Positions 59,258 through 64,000 of a DNA stretch of 64,000 nucleotides are shown here, piece after piece. The stretch is from positions 2,356,001 through 2,420,000 of the forward strand of contig JBBMOL010000012.1 in assembly GCA_037954665.1 (NCBI GenBank), read 5' to 3'. The position numbers were made by a program, and so were the translations under genes. Each line of letters begins with the position of its first letter. Position 1 is the stretch's first letter. The notes below the pieces were generated by a model, which was given only the letters and a program-made list of their open reading frames with translations, did not search any database and was not told the DNA's origin. The DNA is from Laguncularia racemosa. Its lineage: Eukaryota > Streptophyta > Magnoliopsida > Myrtales > Combretaceae.

Positions 59258-59784
59258 AAGGATGCAACCGAGGTGAGTCATAATAGGGTACTCGCCTCAA
59301 CCGACCCGATAAAAACCCTATAGGGTTTGACCTTATAAGGTTTAAGGTTTGGTTTGGGATATGGAATAAAATCCAATAGGCTTTAAGGTCAGATTATGAG
59401 ATTTAGAAAAAACCCAATGAGAAAACCCGATCTAATAATTTTTTTAAATAATAAATTAATATTATAATCTATAATTAATATATTTTATTTTATTATTATA
59501 TTTTTATAATTTATTTTATTTTTATATTTAATTTCTCTCTTCTTTCCATCATAAGTAAATTAATAATAAATTAAATGATGACATATAAAAATAAGTTGAA
59601 GTATGAAAAAAAAAAAGATTTAATCACCATTCGGATCAGGTTTAAGTTGCTTTATTTATTAATTGGGTCAGGTAAAAAAAAAAAAAGTATTGGGTTGGGG
59701 TGGGTTTTAGGTATATAACTTTTTGCTCGATTAGGTTTAGGTTTCAATGAACCCATCCCAAACCTGACTCGTTTACATCCCTAC
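59258..59784. mobile_element. hAT-like non-autonomous insertion 2
   Basis: 527 bp with imperfect inverted ends AAGGATGCAACCGAGG and (inverted) TAGGGATGTAAACGAG, flanked by AGATAACT (59,250-59,257) and AAGTAACT (59,785-59,792), a decayed 8-bp duplication. Unit 2 lacks it. The centre (59,440-59,560) is very AT-rich. Confidence 0.65.
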
Positions 59785-59888
59785 AAGTAACTTAAAAGCC
59801 TTCTTAACCACTTGATTTAAAAGTTCCTAATTAGTATTGACTTGATATTCTCTACGTTTACCTTATATACAAGTACATAATCTCTCCT

Positions 59889-60290
59889 ACAAAACTTATT
59901 GAAAAATCCCAACTTTTACAAAAGATAACAATGAAAGAGAGGAGAAAACACATGGAAAAAAAAATGATTTTTAAGCATGAAGAGAAAGGTAGAGAGAGAT
60001 TTCCATTCGGTAAAGTATTAAGGTTGAGATTGATAATAAAAAAGAGAAATGAACCAAGGAATATGATAGAGATGATTGGCTTCATGTTCCTGTTTTAAAT
60101 GAGGAGAGAAGAAGAAAGGTAGCTAGATAAAGGGAAGGAGCAAATTTTGATCAAGTTAGTTGCACATTGATGCTATAATTTGAGTCATTGGATTAGGATA
60201 CTTTCTTCTAATAGGTTTGTAGATTTTGTTGATAAATTGCTCATTTTCATTATATTCACTTTACTTACAAGAACAAATAAAGTGGTGTGA
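59889..60290 (-). pseudogene. Duplicated Ran intron 1, ATG exon and promoter, decayed
   Basis: Matches 55,420-55,830. The ATG is kept (60,004-60,006) but the splice donor that follows is GA instead of GT. The telo-box (AAAACCCTAA) reads AAAACAGGAA at about 60,087-60,096. The site II motif (TGGGCC on plus) reads TGAGTC at 60,181-60,186. No Ran exon 2 is present; LINE-derived unit 1 sequence follows. It cannot make Ran and is unlikely to act as the same promoter. Confidence 0.8.
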
Positions 60291-63200
60291 GGATGTAAAG
60301 GTGAAAGCAAGAAATTTGATACCACATTCCATTTGCTTGAATTTCAATAATTATTTAAGAGAATAATCATATTTTGTTTTAGATACGTAAAGAACATGGA
60401 GTCACATTATTTATCATCATCCTTTTATCCTTGAGTTTTCCTTCAAAAATTTAATTAGAAAAATGAATTCTAAGCTCCATTCTTTTTTTTTTTTCCCTTT
60501 CAAAAAGATGCTTGTATTAACGATTCAAATCATAGCATACAATAACCAGTTAAATGAAAACCAAAGTCCAATGAAGAAATAAAATGATATTCAAACAAAT
60601 TTAGTTATAAATATCAAGTTAATTGAAAGGAAAATCTTTCTTCTCCTCTTTAATTGTTTTTGGTGAAATATTCTACTAATTGATTGTGAGTGTAAGCGAA
60701 AATAGGTATTTATTATGAATTCAATAATCTCCAATTTATTGAATAGTTATTATACCCCAAAATTGTGTTGTTAGAAAAAGATAAGGCTGAAGTAAAAATA
60801 TATAATGTTGGGATAAAAAAAACTTATGTCATGACAATAAAACAAAGAATGGTTAGGATTTTGGTTTCCTATTATGTCACATTTGGTATGCAATAATGAT
60901 TTGAAAAAAAAATAAATCAGATCTTTTAGTTTACCTAGTGCACCTTGCCTTTACCCATTTTTTTACCCTACTAAAATCCCATAATCAAACTATTGATCTT
61001 ATTACACCATCTTAGCAAAAACTTGAAATTACTAATCAATTAGGTAGGAATTAAATAAGCAATCGACTTAATAAGAACTTCTCACCCCACCACACTAAGT
61101 AGATTTTGTTTCTACCTTTGAAGTTTCTTCACAATCTTATCCTTAACAAACCATAGCACTTCATTCTTTGTCTTGCCCCATAATGCGGGTAAGCTTAAAT
61201 ATTTTCCAAGACCCAACATTCATTGAACCCCCAATACTTCTACCAACTATTATTAAACTTTTTATGGAGGTTCTTGCCATATATATATATATATATATAA
61301 GAATAAGACTTAGCAAAATTAACCTATTAATGCTAGACAATAATCTCTCAAATCTCCCTTCAAATTGCTCAACTTAGAATCTATAGCATTAAGGCAAAAA
61401 AAACGAGTCATCCACAAACAATAGGTAAAAGACCATTAAGCAACTTCTATACGGCTTTAAACCTTTTAAAAGCCCTTAGTTAACTAGTCAGTTAAGACCT
61501 TTGGATAACACATCAACTATAATAATGAAAAGATGAGGGGATGGAGATTCTCCTTGCCTTAAGCCCCTAGAGGGTTTAACATGACCCACACTCTACCATT
61601 CACAAGCATAGTATATTTTACTAAAGTTACACGTTGCATAACCTACTGAATTTGATTGTCCAACCTCAATTTAAACAACACCACTTTTAAAAAATCTCAT
61701 TCTACTCTATCATACACCATTGTAAGATAAAGGCACGATAAGTATTTTTACTTTCGAATTTTGACAATTTAGTATCTAAAGTTTTATTGTTTTAGAAATT
61801 TAATGTCTATACTTTAAAATAATGTACGATGTAGTGTCTCACTAAAATTCTAAAGAATGAAACTTCAAACACTTCGTATACCTTTTTCCCTACACTTTAC
61901 TCATGTCAATTTCAAGGGCACAACTAAAGTACCTACTTTTCACATTGTTTTTAAGATGATGAGAAAACTTATGTGCAATCGATATGTTGTCTTGAAACAA
62001 CTTTCCTAACTTAGCAATAAGATCACTTAGGAAAGGCTTCAGATGACTCACCATTTTCTTAAAAACGACCTTATGAAGAAAGTTATATAAACTAATATGT
62101 CTATAGTGATTAAATGACTCTAAATTAGGAACCTTAGGAATTAAAACTAAATTAATAGAATTAGGGCTAATGACTCCAAATTAGGAACCTTAGAAATTAA
62201 AACTAAATCAGTAGAATTGGGGATTTAAGAAAGGAACCTGTAGAGAAGAAATATTAACTTACCTTCACAATGGATGGGCTAATAATATTTTAGTAAGTGC
62301 ATTAGAAAATCTTTTAAAATTCATCCGATCTTAGAGCTTGCAAACCACCCATTTGAAAAGCAACACATTTTACTTTTTTTTTTGCTGAAATATCAACACA
62401 TAACACCTAATGGTCTCCATGGGGAAAAAAGGGGCTTCACATACTCTAATCGCTTGCTAAGTCTTTAAAAAGACCACCTTTTATATAGATTGCTATAAAA
62501 GCTCACAAGAAGTCTAGTAATGGCTCCTTATTTACTTGGTCACTACTTAGATTGTGAAGTTTTAGATTTTTTTTTTTTTTGGCCTCTTAATTAAGGTAGT
62601 ATGACGGAAAAAACAAAAAAGGTATTGTGATCACCATATTTTAAGTAGTCAACTCTAGAGTGTTAGTACCAAAACACTTTCTTTCTACCTTGAAGTTCAT
62701 CTATTTCAGCAATTTAATCTTCCTCATCCTTATTTACCTCCCTAACTTCTTTATCTTGCAATTGACTCAACTTAATCAATAGTTTGTCAATTCCCTTCTA
62801 TTATTAGGCATAGCCACCTTGCTCCATTTAGAGAGGCTCACATTACAATGTTTCAAAATAGAGAGTAGCTCTTTAAACCTATCGCCCCCAATTTGCTACG
62901 AACACTTAACAACAACACCTTCATAATCTTTAATTGTAATATCTTTGGCTAAAAGGAGCCAATAACCAAGTTAACGGGTGATTAATGTGCCTTTTTTAAC
63001 CACTTAGCTCAAAGTTCATAATTAGTGTTTACTTAAAATTCTCTACCTTGACTTTTCAAACTACTATCCATTCTCTTTCACAATCCTCTTAAGCACATGA
63101 TGTCCTCATTACAAGACCTTATAATTAGATCCAATTCTTCCCCTTATTTAATGTAAGATTTAGTTCTTTTTGCTACTCTCAACCTATAGGTCATCCTGGA

Positions 63201-63500
63201 AGTATGGTAAAAGGCACACCTTTGCAACACTTCTTGCCTTCCTCAAAGCTCCATTCTAAATGGAATCACAACAAGCCTGCCATCTTTCACTTTGGTTTAT
63301 TCCTGAATTGTCCACCTACTAGAAGGGTATTAGCTTTAATATCATTTGTGATGCTCCATATCAAAACTAACCAATAGCCAAGTGACCAAGTGACTAATGA
63401 GTATTTTTAACTATTAAGCTTAAAAGTTTCTAGTTAGTATTGACATGATATTCTCTATCTTAGCCTTATATATTAGTACTCATTCTTTCCCATAATCCAT
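59889..63500. repeat. Tandem duplication unit 2
   Basis: Second, more distal copy of 55,420-59,888. It keeps empty sites for both hAT-like insertions of unit 1. Between 62,930 and 63,490 it contains an extra block of about 425 bp, because the segment with CCAATAACCAAGTTAACGG (62,950) recurs as CCAATAGCCAAGTGACCAAG (63,370). Right end approximate. Confidence 0.82.
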
Positions 63501-64000
63501 GTAAAACTTCATTCACATAGGATGCCACATTAATAGCTCTCCAAACATTCTCAAATCAGAATCTCTTAAGCCCTTTCATCTCCCCTATAGTCATGTTCAA
63601 CACTAGGGTTGCATGGCCCAATCCTAATGCGAGATAATGCTCTATTAATTATGGATAAGAGCTTAGCCAATCAAGTGAGGCTAGCCCTTTATTAATTCTT
63701 TCTCCGACTAGTACACTCGTAAACTTTCTATTCATCGAAGTGAATTGTTGATCTAGAAAGTCAAGATTGTGTAATTGTAACTTAAAAACCATAGATATAA
63801 AGCCCTCCAATTGCCTTCTGCTTTTAGTTCAAGTACCACTCTTCACACTATCATAAATAAAATTCCCCTAACATAACTATAGCCCTAGTAATACTTGTGA
63901 AAGACGTATTAAATCCCTTTACAAATCTCTTTTGCCGTAAAAATTGATTGGAAAGTAAACCTATGCAGTATGAACCTAGAACTTATCAAATCTAAACATC
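60900..64000 (-). pseudogene. LINE (plant L1) remnant in unit 2, running off the window
   Basis: On the minus strand: endonuclease end with GERINKGLASLDWLSSYP (about 63,712-63,655) and GHATLVLNMTIGEMKGLRDS; then the linker with CSKW-like sequence and Gln/Glu-rich segment (62,860-62,690); then RT remnants (62,450-61,500) and the RT end (61,190-60,930), parallel to unit 1. Heavily broken. It includes the endonuclease that unit 1 lacks, so this is the longer, parental side of the duplication. It probably begins beyond position 64,000. A (TA)n run is at 61,279-61,299. Confidence 0.75.

Larger units (their letters stand above)
55420..59888. repeat. Tandem duplication unit 1 (Ran intron 1/exon 1/promoter plus LINE)
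   Basis: Aligns in direct orientation with 59,889-63,500. Anchor pairs include GAAGAGAAAGGTAGAGAG (55,509 and 59,979), AACATGGAGTCACATTATTT (56,095 and 60,392), and CACCTTGCTCCATTTAGAGA (59,103 and 62,816). The offset at the Ran end is 4,470 bp. One breakpoint falls in Ran intron 1, the other inside the LINE linker region. The unit carries two insertions that unit 2 lacks (58,082-58,960 and 59,258-59,784). Confidence 0.88.

Overview
This window is AT-rich nuclear DNA from a flowering plant, probably a woody eudicot; the species cannot be fixed from the sequence alone. One complete host gene is recognisable: a GTPase Ran gene on the minus strand (51,793-55,536). Its eight coding exons give an intact 221-residue protein. 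Nearly everything else is transposable-element debris of several ages. There are no bacterial-style operons, no CRISPR arrays, and no rRNA or functional tRNA genes that I can support.

Layout. 1-500: possible tRNA-derived SINE remnant. 510-13,942: a full-length CACTA (En/Spm) transposon with a 3-bp TAA target duplication, a broken TNP2 transposase gene and a broken Transposase_24 gene. Its 5' half carries a LINE 3' fragment (about 2,700-3,680) and a solo LTR (3,975-6,134, duplication GTGAG). 14,050-14,488: Copia gag-like start. 14,489-23,926: deleted Ty3/gypsy element (partial LTR, end of RT, RNase H, integrase, antisense ORF, second LTR). It is interrupted by a second solo LTR of the same family as the first (20,808-22,944, duplication ACTAG). 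23,977-31,781: foldback elements, a CACTA-like end, and two Copia LTR copies in opposite orientation. 31,830-33,690: dead Copia polymerase. 35,900-41,700: copies of a non-autonomous repeat family and an 816-bp palindromic element. 46,016-47,975: 3' part of a LINE. 51,430-55,720: the Ran gene with its 3' signals and promoter. 55,420-63,500: tandem duplication of the Ran promoter/first exon plus upstream LINE sequence; the LINE of the second unit continues to the window end.

How the parts relate. The Ran gene is the only unit I expect to make a functional protein. Its promoter has a telo-box and a site II motif typical of plant housekeeping genes. A degenerate second copy of that promoter and ATG exon lies 4.47 kb upstream, with a LINE between. 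The elements record a sequence of events: the CACTA and gypsy elements were in place before the solo-LTR family inserted into them; the LINE inserted before the tandem duplication; two hAT-like elements then entered one duplicate only. Most premature stops and lost catalytic residues in the elements are C-to-T or G-to-A changes, as expected of old methylated copies.
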